From: Anisodus tanguticus
Taxonomy: Eukaryota > Streptophyta > Magnoliopsida > Solanales > Solanaceae
NCBI GenBank assembly: GCA_034509755.1
Contig: CM067545.1
Span: forward strand, 39,549,062 to 39,613,061
Reading direction: 5' to 3'
DNA length: 64,000 nucleotides
Made by a program: the position numbers and the translations under genes. Under the pieces are notes generated by a model. It worked only from the letters and a program-made list of their open reading frames with translations. It had not been told where the DNA came from and did no database searches. Shown here piece by piece: positions 1-10,900 of this stretch. Positions within the stretch are counted from its first letter, which is position 1; every line of letters starts with the position of its first letter.

Positions 1-488
1 AAGAATGTCCAATTCAAGTGGATAGAGGAGTGTGAGTTGAGCTTTCGAAAGCTCAAGACAACTTTGACTACTGCTTCAGTATTAACTGTGCCTACTGGTG
101 AGGGAGGTTATTCAGTGTATTGTGATGCCTCGAGAGTGGGGTTAGGTTATGTTCTGATGCAATGAGGGAATGTTATTGCATATGCCTCCAGGCAGCTTAA
201 GAACCATAAGAAGAATTACTCGACTCATGATTTGGAGCTAGCAGTAGTGGTTTTTGCTTTGACGTTGTGGCAGTATTATTTGTATGGTTTGCCATGTGAA
301 ATATTCACGAATTACAAGAGTCTTCAATATATCTTCAAGCAGAAAGATTTGAATTTGAGATAGCGAAGATGGCTTGAGTTACTAAAGGATTATGATATGA
401 CAATTTTGTATTACCTGAGAAAAGCTAATGTAGTGGCAGATGCTTTGAGTAGGAAGTCGATGAGTAGTTTGGCTTCTATTTCAGCCTC
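1..488 (+). pseudogene. gypsy reverse transcriptase C-terminus and RNase H, broken
   Basis: Frame 1 reads through the RT-to-RNase H hinge into an RNase H domain: a YCDASRVGLG stretch carries the first catalytic Asp, then a YASRQLK motif, a THDLELA motif and, near the end, NVVADALSRK. Two in-frame stops are visible, TGA at 163-165 and TAG at 361-363. Order and motifs match Ty3/gypsy RNase H. It is a decayed copy and not a gene. Confidence 0.85.
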
Positions 489-599
489 AATCCTCCCTTT
501 AGCAATAGATATCCAGCGGTTGGCCAATAGTGGTGTTAGACTTGATTTCATGCCTCGTGGAGGGATACTTGCATGCGTAGTTGCATAGTCTTCTTTGAT

Positions 600-2031
600 T
601 GGACAAGTCAAAGCTCATCAATTTGAGGATCACCGGTTGCTTAAGCTCAAAGAGCATGTGGAGCTGGGAGAGACTAAGAGAGTGACTATTGACTCCGATT
701 GAGTGTTATGGCATGATGGCAGACTATGTGTACCAGGTGTGGAGACTTGAGGCAGACTATTATGGAGAAAGCTCACAGTTCTCATTACTCCATACATTCT
801 AGAGCTATAAAGATGTATCAAGACTTGAAGAAATATTTCTGGTGGATGAGGATGAAGAGAAATATTTTTGATTATGTAGCTCGTTGTTTGTATTGCCAAT
901 AGGTTAAGTATGAGCATCAGAAACCTGGAGGGTTAGCTCAGAATCTGGTTATCCCTGAGTGGAAGTAGGAGAGTATCATTATGGATTTTGTGGTAGGATT
1001 GCCACGTACTTTGAGGAGACATGATTCAGTTTAGGTGATTGTGGACAAACTTACCAAATTCACACATTTTATACTGGTTCAGCCTATATTCATAGCAGGG
1101 TAGTTAGCATGGATCTATATCCGTGAGATATTCAAATTTCATGGGATTCCTATTTCTATTATTTCTGACATAGGGTCGTAGTTTACGGCTCAGTTTTGAC
1201 GGTCTTTTTAGAAGGCTTTGGGTACTACAGCTGAGCTTAGCACAATATTTCACCCACAGAAAGATGGCCAGTCGGAGCGGGTTATTCATATCTTAGTGGA
1301 CATGTTGAGAGCGTGTGCCATTGATTTTAGAGGTTATTGGGATGAGCAGTTGCCTTTGGTGGAGTTTGCCTACAATAACAGCTACCCGTTCAGTATTGAG
1401 ATGGCACCATATAAAGTGTTGTATGGTAGACGGTGTTGTTCTCCAATTGGTTGGTTCGAACCTGGTGAAAGGAAACTTTTGTGTCCAGAGATGGTTCAAC
1501 AAGATTTGGACAAGGTAAAAGTAATCCAAGACCACCTCAAGATAGACTAGAGAAGGAAAAAAATCCTATTCAGATAAGAGAGTCTATGATCTAGAGTTTA
1601 TGGTGGGGGATATTGTACTTTTGAAAGTATTGCACATGAAGGGTGTTATGAGATTTGACAAGAATGGAAAGTTGAGCTCGAGGTATATCGGCCCTTTTAA
1701 GATCCTAGAGCAGATATGGGCAGTTGTCTATAGACTAGCTTTACCACCATCCTTATCAAGAGTTCATTCAGTTTTTCATGTTTCCATGCTTCAAAAATGC
1801 TCTCGAGACCCGAGCCATAGTGTTTAGGTTATTGACCACGAGACTGTTCAGCTCAATCAGAAATTGGCCTATGAGGAAACCCCGATAGCTATTTAGGACA
1901 GGCAGGTTCGCCAGTTGAGATCTAAAAGTATTCCTTCTATAAAAGTATTGTAGAGGAACCATTCGAGTGAGGAGGCTCCTTTGGAGGTGGAGCAAGACAT
2001 TCGAGATAGATACCCACAACTTTTTTCTTGA
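600..2031 (+). pseudogene. gypsy integrase with C-terminal GPY/F region, broken
   Basis: Scattered frames encode the zinc-binding N-terminus (about 700-950), the catalytic core and the C-terminal domain. The clearest part is 1218-1550, with an FHPQKDGQSERVI motif that holds the third acidic residue of the DDE triad, then a YNNSYPFSIEMAPY stretch. At 1600-1827 a GPFKILEQ...VYRLALPPSLSRVH...FHVSMLQK block matches the GPY/F region. A degraded stretch ending in RYPQLFS near 2031 may be a chromodomain tail. Multiple stops and frameshifts are present. Confidence 0.82.
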
Positions 2032-2039
2032 AGTCATGT

Positions 2040-2969
2040 CAAGCACAAAGAAGCTTTAATGCTTATGTGTATTGGTTACATGTATACTCTCAGGCGTTCT
2101 CATAAGGATTTGAACTAACAGATCATTGATTTACATATTTGTATTTGTATGTTGACTCATTCGAGTTTCATTGGTTCTTATATTCTTTACTTTCATTTTT
2201 GCATGATGGTACGGGGTTATCTAGTGCCCCATTTGCATGTGATTGATGATATGGCGTCACCTGGAACTCCCTAGTATATGTTAGATTATAAATTACGACT
2301 GTTGGGTGTTGTTGTTAGCTCTTTTGAGATAAGTATATAAATAACATTAGTCTTAATTACAGGAGAAACTCTGCTGAAATATATACGGAGCGGATATTAA
2401 TTGTATTCATATTATATGTAGGTATATATATTTAAGTGAAAAATATAATTTATAAGATATAATATTTGAGATGAAGAATCATAGTAAATTAGGCCAACTA
2501 CCCCGCTATACGGAATCCTTAAGAAAGAGTAAAACACAAGGAAGTTATTATTTTATTCCTAGCCTAAAGAAAGAATCTATCATAATTACACTTATTGATG
2601 TTGTATGTGTGCAGTGGGGTTAGAGACCCTTGTATAGCCGACGCTTGATTATTCCAAATAAATTCAGTCATGGTGAGCCACCATTAAATCATGGCGGCCT
2701 TTATTTCTTTAGTTGACTTAGTAGTATTTTGAGCTGCATCTCGTACTTTTATATTCAAACTAGTAGTTCCATGACTTAGATATTTTATGAGATTTATGGG
2801 CAAACTCAATATTTGATTTTGCTTCTGCACTCCATTTATATTATGAGACTTTGAGTATTATTCTTCTTTATCTTTATTATTGGCATGTTTAGCTTAGAGG
2901 GTTTGCCTTATAGGTAAAAGCTCGTCAGGTATCCTGTCGCAGCCTAAGTGTCAGATTTGGGTCGTGACA
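2040..2969 (+). repeat. probable 3' LTR of the gypsy remnant
   Basis: The 0.9 kb after the integrase has no coding signal and ends in a GTCAGATTTGGGTCGTGACA-like terminus at 2969. I could not define a TG start or see a second LTR copy, so only the right boundary is reasonably supported. Confidence 0.4.
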
Positions 2970-4479
2970 TATGATATCTCTGAAAAAAGGCTACTCAATT
3001 ATTTCAGTTTGTCTCTTATATCTGTTTGAACTGGTTATGTACTTTGCCATCAATTTATTCTAGTGTCAAACTATTTATATGTTAGTATATGAATTTCGTT
3101 GAGCCATGTAATTGCATACTGCACTTGCTTTAATTAGATATGCATGTTTAGCTTAGTCCACATGGTCCTATATATCTGTAGAATGTTATCTCAAAGTGGT
3201 TAAAATATGTGTATGTATGCCTTCTAGTTTGGATGTATGTTTGTCCCATGTTACTTAGCATCATCATGCCTAATCACATGAATAAGGTTCCATGCGTTTA
3301 GTTTTGATATAGGTGGCCCTACACAGTTGAGAAGCAGCATCCAAATGACCTCTATATGCACTTTTAGACCTCTGCATCTTTTGAACCAGTCATGTGTTTT
3401 ACCTTACCCGTACAAAATATACGGAGAATATTCGAGAATATTCGCTAATACCTAGGATTGAACAAGAATGATTTAAGTCAATCTTTATATGGATCAGTGC
3501 CTTGCTATATGCTAACTGGTGCCATAGTAGTCTATTTTATTTGTCTATTATTGTATCTTGGCTCCCTCTGTTATGCTCATATAGGCAACTAAGTTTTCAT
3601 ATCTAATTCCCTCCCCCATTTCTTAGCCATGTTGTTGCTGTCTTGTGTAGTATTTGAAACATTGCACCCTTGTTGTCATCTGAGTGTGGTCATAGGAGGA
3701 GCGGGATTCTTTAAGTGATGTTCTGATATACTTCAGGGTATACATAGGCTGGAAAGCAAAGTATACATTCAAGTGTATATTGAGGTTGTATACCTTTATA
3801 TACTCTTGAGTATATCATGTGTATATTTGCATATCATGAATATTTGGGTTGAATGGTATGAGTATGAATTCATGAGTATATGTCCAATTGGGCTTGTCTG
3901 TTTTCTCTTTTATTTCCCTTTGCATGAGGCCCATGACTTTAATATGGTAGATAGTGTGAATATGGGCTTCTGTCTCATTTCTGGGCTTTTCAATTTTCCT
4001 CCTTTTAATTGCAAACCAATTATGTATGCATGCTCGTGTTATCTGCTTATATTATGATAATCTCGGGTTCTTTCTAACTTTCACATATGATATTTCCTCC
4101 CCTTTTGCATGTCTCGTGGGCCTGTGGGCCCACACCAGCCATCCCCTCACTATTGAGCTTGATTGGGCTGCAAGCCCAATTGTATTCTTTATTCATAGAG
4201 TACAATAGCCCGAATGCCCAACCATGAGTAAAAATGGCATAGTATTTACAAGAAGGTCCAATCATAGATAAAAATGATAGAAGGTCCAACCATGGATGAA
4301 AATGACATGAAAAATAGGTCTTCATTTTCTTGTACGCGGTAACTAGTGACCCGGTATATCCACTAGTCCGTTTTCATTTCTTATTATATTTTTGTGTATT
4401 TATGTGTAAAACCTTTTAAGTATTATTGGAACCTCCTTTAAGTAGAATCTAATCATAGAGTTGCTAACGTTTTATATCT
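2970..4479. other. non-coding, AT-rich, no gene recognised
   Basis: No exon series or protein motif is visible. Short open frames at 3773-4057 and 4026-4208 have no recognisable domain. A 40-bp stretch at 3413-3455 resembles the terminal part of the LTR of the Copia element at 41534-46493 (see findings). Around 4210-4320 a short motif (GGTCCAACCATG with variants) is repeated about three times. Confidence 0.5.
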
Positions 4480-5280
4480 CAAAATAAATGTTTTTCTTTT
4501 GGAAAATTAAATAAAGGTTGCTTCCTTTTCGGTTATTTATTTACATACTCTTAAACCTTTTTAAAAAATTTATACTTTTCTAATAAATGGAGAATAACTT
4601 GATTTTGAATTTCCAAAGAAAAGGTATGATTTTCTCATTTTCCCATAAGTTTTGAATTAAGTTTGAATTAATGTGTTTTTAAGAATTAGTAAATAAATGC
4701 CTTCGTATACAAAATGAAAAAAAATCCTTGGTTAAGCTATAGTTCAGGTAGGAAAACAAACCCCTCTTTGGTTGACCTATTTTTAAATAATAAAAAAATC
4801 TTGTTTTAGTAAGTCATTTTTAAGAAAACAAGTGTTTATTATCTAAAGAAATAAAGGGAAATATTTTCCAAAAGGAAGGAATTTTGCAAAAAGGATTTTG
4901 CGTTCAACTTTTTAAGTGTGTGTAAAGCTATTTTGGCGGAAAATGATTTTGAGTGACTATATTTTGCAATATTTTAAACACATAAGAAATTTAAAAGAAA
5001 TATTATATTATATAAGATCCGAGGTCAACCGTATCTTACAGATTCTTAATACTGAGGTGCCTAACACCTTCCCGGGGATCATTTGAACCCTTACCCGAAC
5101 TCTGATTTAAATTTAGAATTTTTCTTTGACTTTTAAATAAATCCTTTAAAAATATGATTTTCCTATTTTTCCTTATAAAGTAGGTGACGACTCTAAATAA
5201 AATATAATTTCAAGAGTCCACAAGTTATCCAGTAGTTTTTATGCCCGACGTAAAAGTAAACCGTAATAGCATGTTGCCGA
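4480..5280 (-). repeat. gypsy LTR fragment related to the one at 62927
   Basis: The stretch around 5045-5100 (GGTGCCTAACACCTTCCCGG followed by GATCATTTGAACCCTTA) and the GTAGGTGACGACTC motif near 5182 are, in reverse complement and in matching order, the counterparts of sequence at 63000-63180. This makes it a minus-strand copy of the same LTR family. Boundaries are not resolved. Confidence 0.5.
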
Positions 5281-6450
5281 GCAACTACGTTTTGTTTTCA
5301 ATCTTATATAATGGTGTATTAATGGTATAATAACATCATTTAATATGAATACTAGCATTATATTGGGTAAAATCTTTATAAAATTGCCTAAATCTTCAAG
5401 AACGCTCAAATTAAAATTTTGAGCAAAAGAAATATTGTATAATAAAATGAAGGAATAACTTCAGAAATCTCTGGACTTCATAGTTCATAATGCTCACCTC
5501 CCTTATGGTTTCAGGGAGGCAAACGTTATCGTAAATCACGTAAACTACAAGCATTTAGCTTGAGAATCCTAGCTAAAGTGGCAATATCCTCAACTAACGT
5601 CAATTTAACTGCAAAAATGATCCTATCAAACTTCCGTTGCTAGTACACTCATTTTCTGAATGTATCTTGTAATAAATGACAACACTTTTGTTCAATTACT
5701 GATAGTCCACGGTATGACTCAACATGATCGCCTTCTTAATTCTTACCCATTCGATTAATACCGGCATTTCGTACATCCATTGTAAATGCCTTGAACAAAA
5801 TATTAGACTTTCTTCAACAATACATTTTTTTATAATAGATCTTTTAAGTTGATTTCTAGTCGAACATGACATTTATTTTATGCAAGAATGTACCTGATAT
5901 AACATGCGGTTAAATTGCTTAGCATGATAAATTAACAAGTCATGTAAAACTAAATAAAATTATAAAATTAAAAACATACCGTTCCATTGGGTACATCCAC
6001 CTATTTTATACAGGTCCAACAAGCTTAGCCTCTCTTGAAAGATGAATGTGTTGTTGTGAGTTGTGACATCGTTTTTAGTTGACTATACTGATTTTTATTC
6101 TTTTTTTGTAAAAAATATTCTTATGCATTCATTCTACTAATTGATTAAAAGTTTAAAACCCCGGGGTTGTTTTCTATTAATAAAAATTAAAAAATGAAGA
6201 TCCAAACAACAAATAAATAAAAAAACAAAAGGAAAGTAAAGTTTGTTGAATTCCTAATATATCGCATGCTGCCTCCATGGGAACACTGAATGTTGTCCAG
6301 CTCCGATCTTCGTTCGTTTTCATTGTAAAGCTCAGGTGAAATCTCTTCTTCTTCATCGGACCAAAGTGCTGTAACAGTTGTTTCTCTCTCTTGTCGTTGT
6401 TGTTGCTTCTCTCTCGTCTCAGGTAAAGTATTCTCTCTCGTCGTTGCTGT
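5281..6450. other. no gene recognised
   Basis: AT-rich sequence without a convincing reading frame or family motif. The part from about 6240 to 6440 is pyrimidine-rich (CTCTCTCTCGTC-type) and would suit a promoter or 5' leader, but nothing in the sequence ties it to a transcript. Confidence 0.4.
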
Positions 6451-7140
6451 TGCTTCAAAAGTTAGAGTTTTGAAATCAAAGTGTGAAAGTGATGATTTTA
6501 GTTAGAGAAGAAGAAGAAGAAGAACATGGATTTGTCTTCAATGTTATTTATTTTGTTGTTCCGTGCTTTAGAAACCCTTATTTGGGGGGTATTTATTGCA
6601 CTTGTTGGGGTTTGTGTGTTTGTAAATAGTGTATGTGGTGAAATTATGGTTTTTGGTGCTGTTTTTTGTTCTTGTTCTTCTTAGGGTTTCGATAAAAGTG
6701 CTTGCAATTTTGTTGATTTTTTTAACAGTTGAGTAATCTGTTGTAGCAACTTCAGCAATTGTTTGACAGTTGCAAACATTTGCTGAGTTTGCATGCTTAA
6801 AAACCCCTATTTGGTGTATTTTGTTTAACTTGTGATGTTGTGTGTTTGTAGTGAAATAGATGTTTTTGCTGGTTCAAAAGTTTGTTTTGAAATTAAAGTA
6901 TGAAAATGATGATTTTGGTTAAAGAAGAATAGGAAGAACATGGGTTTCTCTTCAATGTTGTGTATTTTTTCAATTTTTGACGGTTGTGACCTTGTAAATA
7001 TACACTGATGATGCTGATAGTGAAATAGATGTTTTTATTTTTTTTGTTGTTGTCCTTGTAAGGTTTAGGAAAAAAGATCTTGCCTTTGTTTTATTTTTAT
7101 CCAACAGCTGAGTAATCTGTTGCAATGGATTCCTCATCTG
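6451..7140. repeat. degenerate direct repeats upstream of ATXR2
   Basis: A block starting at 6451 (TTCAAAAGTT...TTTTGAAATCAAAG, then GATGATTTTAGTTAGAGAAG and GAAGAACATGG) recurs in the same order from about 6873. The tail block containing GAGTAATCTGTTG appears near 6730 and again near 7107. The unit is about 400 bp and the copies have drifted considerably. The second copy leads directly into the foldback at 7191-7430, which uses the same CAACAG/CTGTTG words. Confidence 0.65.
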
Positions 7141-7190
7141 TTGGATAAAAACAAACAGTTGTTGAGGTTGTTGCAGCAAGTGAATCTATT

Positions 7191-7430
7191 GTTGTAACAG
7201 ATTCACTATCTGTTGGAAAAAATCAAAACAGTTGCTGAGGAAGCTGCAGCAACTATTCTGATATTTTCCAACAGATTGCTAATCTGTTGCAACAACTCCC
7301 TAAGATGTTGGAACATCTTCCTCGGTTGTTGCAACAGATTCACAATCTATTGGAAAATATCAGAACAGTTGCTGCAGCTTCCTCATCAACTGTTTTGATT
7401 TTTTCCAACAGATAGTGAATCTGTTTCAAC
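7191..7430. repeat. 240-bp near-perfect inverted repeat (foldback hairpin)
   Basis: Position x pairs with position 14621-x across the whole block. The centre lies between 7310 and 7311, where AAGATGTT and AACATCTT are separated only by GG. Perfectly paired 10-bp segments include 7201-7210 with 7411-7420, 7211-7230 with 7391-7410, 7241-7250 with 7371-7380, 7261-7270 with 7351-7360 and 7281-7290 with 7331-7340. The remaining segments carry one to four mismatches. Pairing collapses outside 7191/7430. Open frames here are translations of the repeat only. Confidence 0.9.
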
Positions 7431-7948
7431 AACTGAGTAAGATGTTGAAACATATGAGGGAATTGTTGCAACCGAGTACATCAAATTTATTACTTATTTA
7501 TTTTGAATGATGCACAAATCAATTGTTGCCGTTAATAGTAATGTTTATTGGTTCAAGGCTGTACTTTTATTGGCCTAACAGTTAAGATGAAGGAAGCAAA
7601 CTTAGAAAAAATCAGATAGCACCATGCTCATATACGCTTAATTTTGCTGTTAAAACAGGTTATAATTTATGAAATCGATATTTGTTTTAGCAAACTAGGA
7701 GGGATACATCTGTCATTCATTCATGAAGAATTTTTCATCTATCCTCATTTTGGTGGTGTTTATTTCTATGATACTGCCAGAAATTTCAAAATGCACAATT
7801 TTTATATTGTTACTATTAATAATGGGGCTGTCAATTTACAAAACATTCAAGTGAGTCAATTTAGTGTCCAGTTTAAAGCGGAAACGCCGCCTTAGCAGCA
7901 GCTAAAAAGAAGGCAGCTTTTGTACAAACTCCACCCGGAATCCAATCA

Positions 7949-10900
7949 ATGGAAATAATTTGCCCAATCGAAGCACACTTCTCTAACCAACTTCTTAAGC
8001 CACCTCCTCCTCACGAAGTCCAGGCATCACCTCTCTTCTCCTTTTTCACTTTCTTTTTTGTTTGTTGAAGTGTGTTTTAGTCTGTCAACTGTTTGATAAA
8101 ATGTTCGCAGAAGTACTTTGAAGAGCTATTAGCCACCAGACAATGCCACGGCATCAAAGTTAAACCTACTACATGTTATGGAAAGGGTAATTCTAATTCC
8201 TTCTCCTTTTCTTTGATTATCGCCGCATCAGTTTTATACATCCACAGAATAACTAGATAAAAGACTTTCATTGAACATGGGGACTCTTGTTTTATGTGTT
8301 TTTTTTGTTTGTAAATAAGTGCTACTCCCTCCATCCCAATTTGTAGGAATTTTTTTTCTGTTTAATCAGTCCAAAAAGAATGACATCTATTAAGATATTT
8401 ATTATTAATTAGTAGAGTTAGTTATATAGCTTGTTAGGTGGTTAGTTAAATATGCCAACCTGGCAGTTAGTTAGGAGTCTAGGTCGGTTAGTGTGTCATT
8501 AGTTAGACTAGATATTTCTCCTTCTTCTTCAATGTGTATATATGCAAGAACCATGGATGTAATTAGTTAGTTGAGCTTTCTTTTCATCAAATGAGAATGC
8601 AATATTTCTCTCTAGCTCTCTCTTTACTTTGTGGCAGTTACCAAGCGCAACCATTGTTGGTGAGCTTTACATCTTCATTTTCCACCATCGTAGGTGAGCT
8701 CATAACTTCACCATTGTTGCTCATCACTGAGTTTTACATGGTATCAGAGCGAGGACATCGTTATTCCTACTTTTTTATGTTCTATAAATAAACCTAATTC
8801 TCAATTCCGCAATTAACAATTCCTTCGATTCTCATTTGAGTTTCTTTTGCGATTCGAGTTCCTCTCACAGTCGATTCATACGATTCATCTGAAATACGAT
8901 CGATTAAAGTGGTCAATTGATCGATTGAAGTGTTCTATTGACTTTACATCAAACTTCTAGAAGCTTCTATTTGTGGATGAAGTTGAAGATCGAAATGCAG
9001 AGGTCACGATTGATGCGAGTAGCCCTCTCTATGTGCATCTCTCTGATAGCACAAGTACGCCTCTTGTGTTAGTTCCTTTCGAAGGCACTGGTTATCGATC
9101 ATGGAGAAGAAGTATACTTAGATCATCGTCGGTTAAAAACAAATTAGGGTTCATAAATGGAGAATGTAAGAAACCAGCACAAAATTCCCCAACCTATCGT
9201 CAATGGGAAAGGTGTGACGATATGGTTACATCTTGGATATTGAATTCACTTAGGGAAAGACATAGCAGATAGTGTTGAGTATGTGTGTAGTGCTTTGGAA
9301 CTTTGGGAAGAGTTAAGAGGATCGTTATGACCAAACTAACAGAGAAAACCTATACCAAATTCAGGAAGAGATAAATGATTTGAATCAAGGAATGCTGGAC
9401 ATTACCACATACTACACTAATATGAAGGGATTGTGGGAAGAACTAAGCAATTTGAGCTTCAAGAGCTACTGTAACTGTGCATGTACTTGAGGAGCCAAGG
9501 ATAACATGCCTAAGGCTGTACAAGATAGGAGATTGATTCAATTTCTTATGGGATTAAATGAGGTGTACACCACAATTAGGGGAAGCATACTCATGATGAA
9601 CCCCTTGTCATCTATGACACAAGCTTTTGCTTTGTTGGTTCAGGAAGAAAAACAAAGGGAGTTCAAACCAAATAATCAGATGTTTCTCGAATCAAGTTCA
9701 TTAAATGCAAGTGCAAATTCATATGCTGGTACAAGCTCTTCAGGTGGAAGACCCTTCAAAATAAATTACACAGGGTTAGGCAATCTCTCAACCAGTAAAT
9801 CAAGACTGTTTTGTGATTTTTGCAAGAAGACAAGGCGTACCAAATATAGGTGTTTTAAGCTGCATGGTTACCCACAGAATCCAAATCCAAACTCAGGATA
9901 TATCCTCAGTATAGAAACAACTACAATGGGAATCAATCAAATGGTCAATATCACAGAACATTTTTGGGCAAGGATATGTTGCAGATCAGAGGTTTAATAA
10001 CAAGGGAAAGAGTGTGATTTCAGCAAATGCTATGGAACTGTCACCAGATCATTACAACAACAAAGGAGGAGACTCTAGCAGTCAAACTGGTAGTCCCAGT
10101 ATTAGCATTACTAAGGAGCAATATGGGCAGCTTGTCAACAGCCATAGAATACAGTACATAATCAGAATGAGATGCAGATAACTAATGGAACAACCAATTT
10201 TGCAGGTATCATAACTTGTACCTCCTTTGTTGATTTTGGTAAACTTTCATGTGGTTGTTTCAAAGCAAAGTCTGACTTATGGATACTAGACTCAGGAGCA
10301 ACCCACCATATGGCCTTTAATAGAAACCACATGTCAAACATTGTGACCCAATATTAGTGAATTTACCAAATGAATATAGAGTGAAGGTCACAGAAGTAGG
10401 AAATGTAAAACTTGCATCTCAGGAGCATCTAAGATGATTTTAGCAGGTCCACTTGGACACATTTGATAAGTTGCAAAAGTAACGCCTTACACATAATCAA
10501 AGCCTCTGTGAACATGATTGAAAATCAATTCCATACAACCATTCAAACCATTAGAACATATAATGGGCTAGAATTTAACAACGCTGAATCCACACTGTTT
10601 TTCCCGTCCAAAGGAATAATTCACCAAAAGTCTTATCCATACACACCGCAACAAAATGATGTGGTGGAAAGAAAGCACAAATACTTGCTTGAAACTGCAA
10701 AGGCCCTTCTGTTTCAGTCCAAATTGCTAATCAATACTGGGGTGAATGCATCCTTACTGCTACATTTATCATAAATAGATTGCCATTTGTACCTCTAAAA
10801 AACAAATGTCCCTTCGAAGTGTTATATGACAAGAAACCCCTCTATTCTTACATGAGAAGTTTTGGATGTTTATGCTATCCAACTACCCCAAAATCCCATA

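Larger units (their letters stand above)
1..2969 (+). mobile_element. Ty3/gypsy retrotransposon remnant, 3' part of pol plus LTR end
   Basis: The fragment enters from the left edge of the window. In order on the plus strand it shows the end of reverse transcriptase with RNase H, the integrase, and the integrase C-terminal GPY/F region. It closes near 2969 with a GGGTCGTGACA-type end that I associate with plant chromovirus LTRs. Many stop codons and frame changes break every domain, so it cannot code for a working polyprotein. The 5' part (gag, protease, most of RT) lies outside the window or is lost. Superfamily is clear from domain order (RT-RNase H before integrase); the clade is inferred. 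Confidence 0.85.

Noticed and set aside
3773..4208. Two overlapping open frames
   Set aside because: No recognisable domain, no splice or start context, composition like the surrounding AT-rich DNA.
7213..7398. Open frame on the plus strand in the foldback
   Set aside because: Product of the CAACAG/CTGTTG repeat; no independent coding signal.
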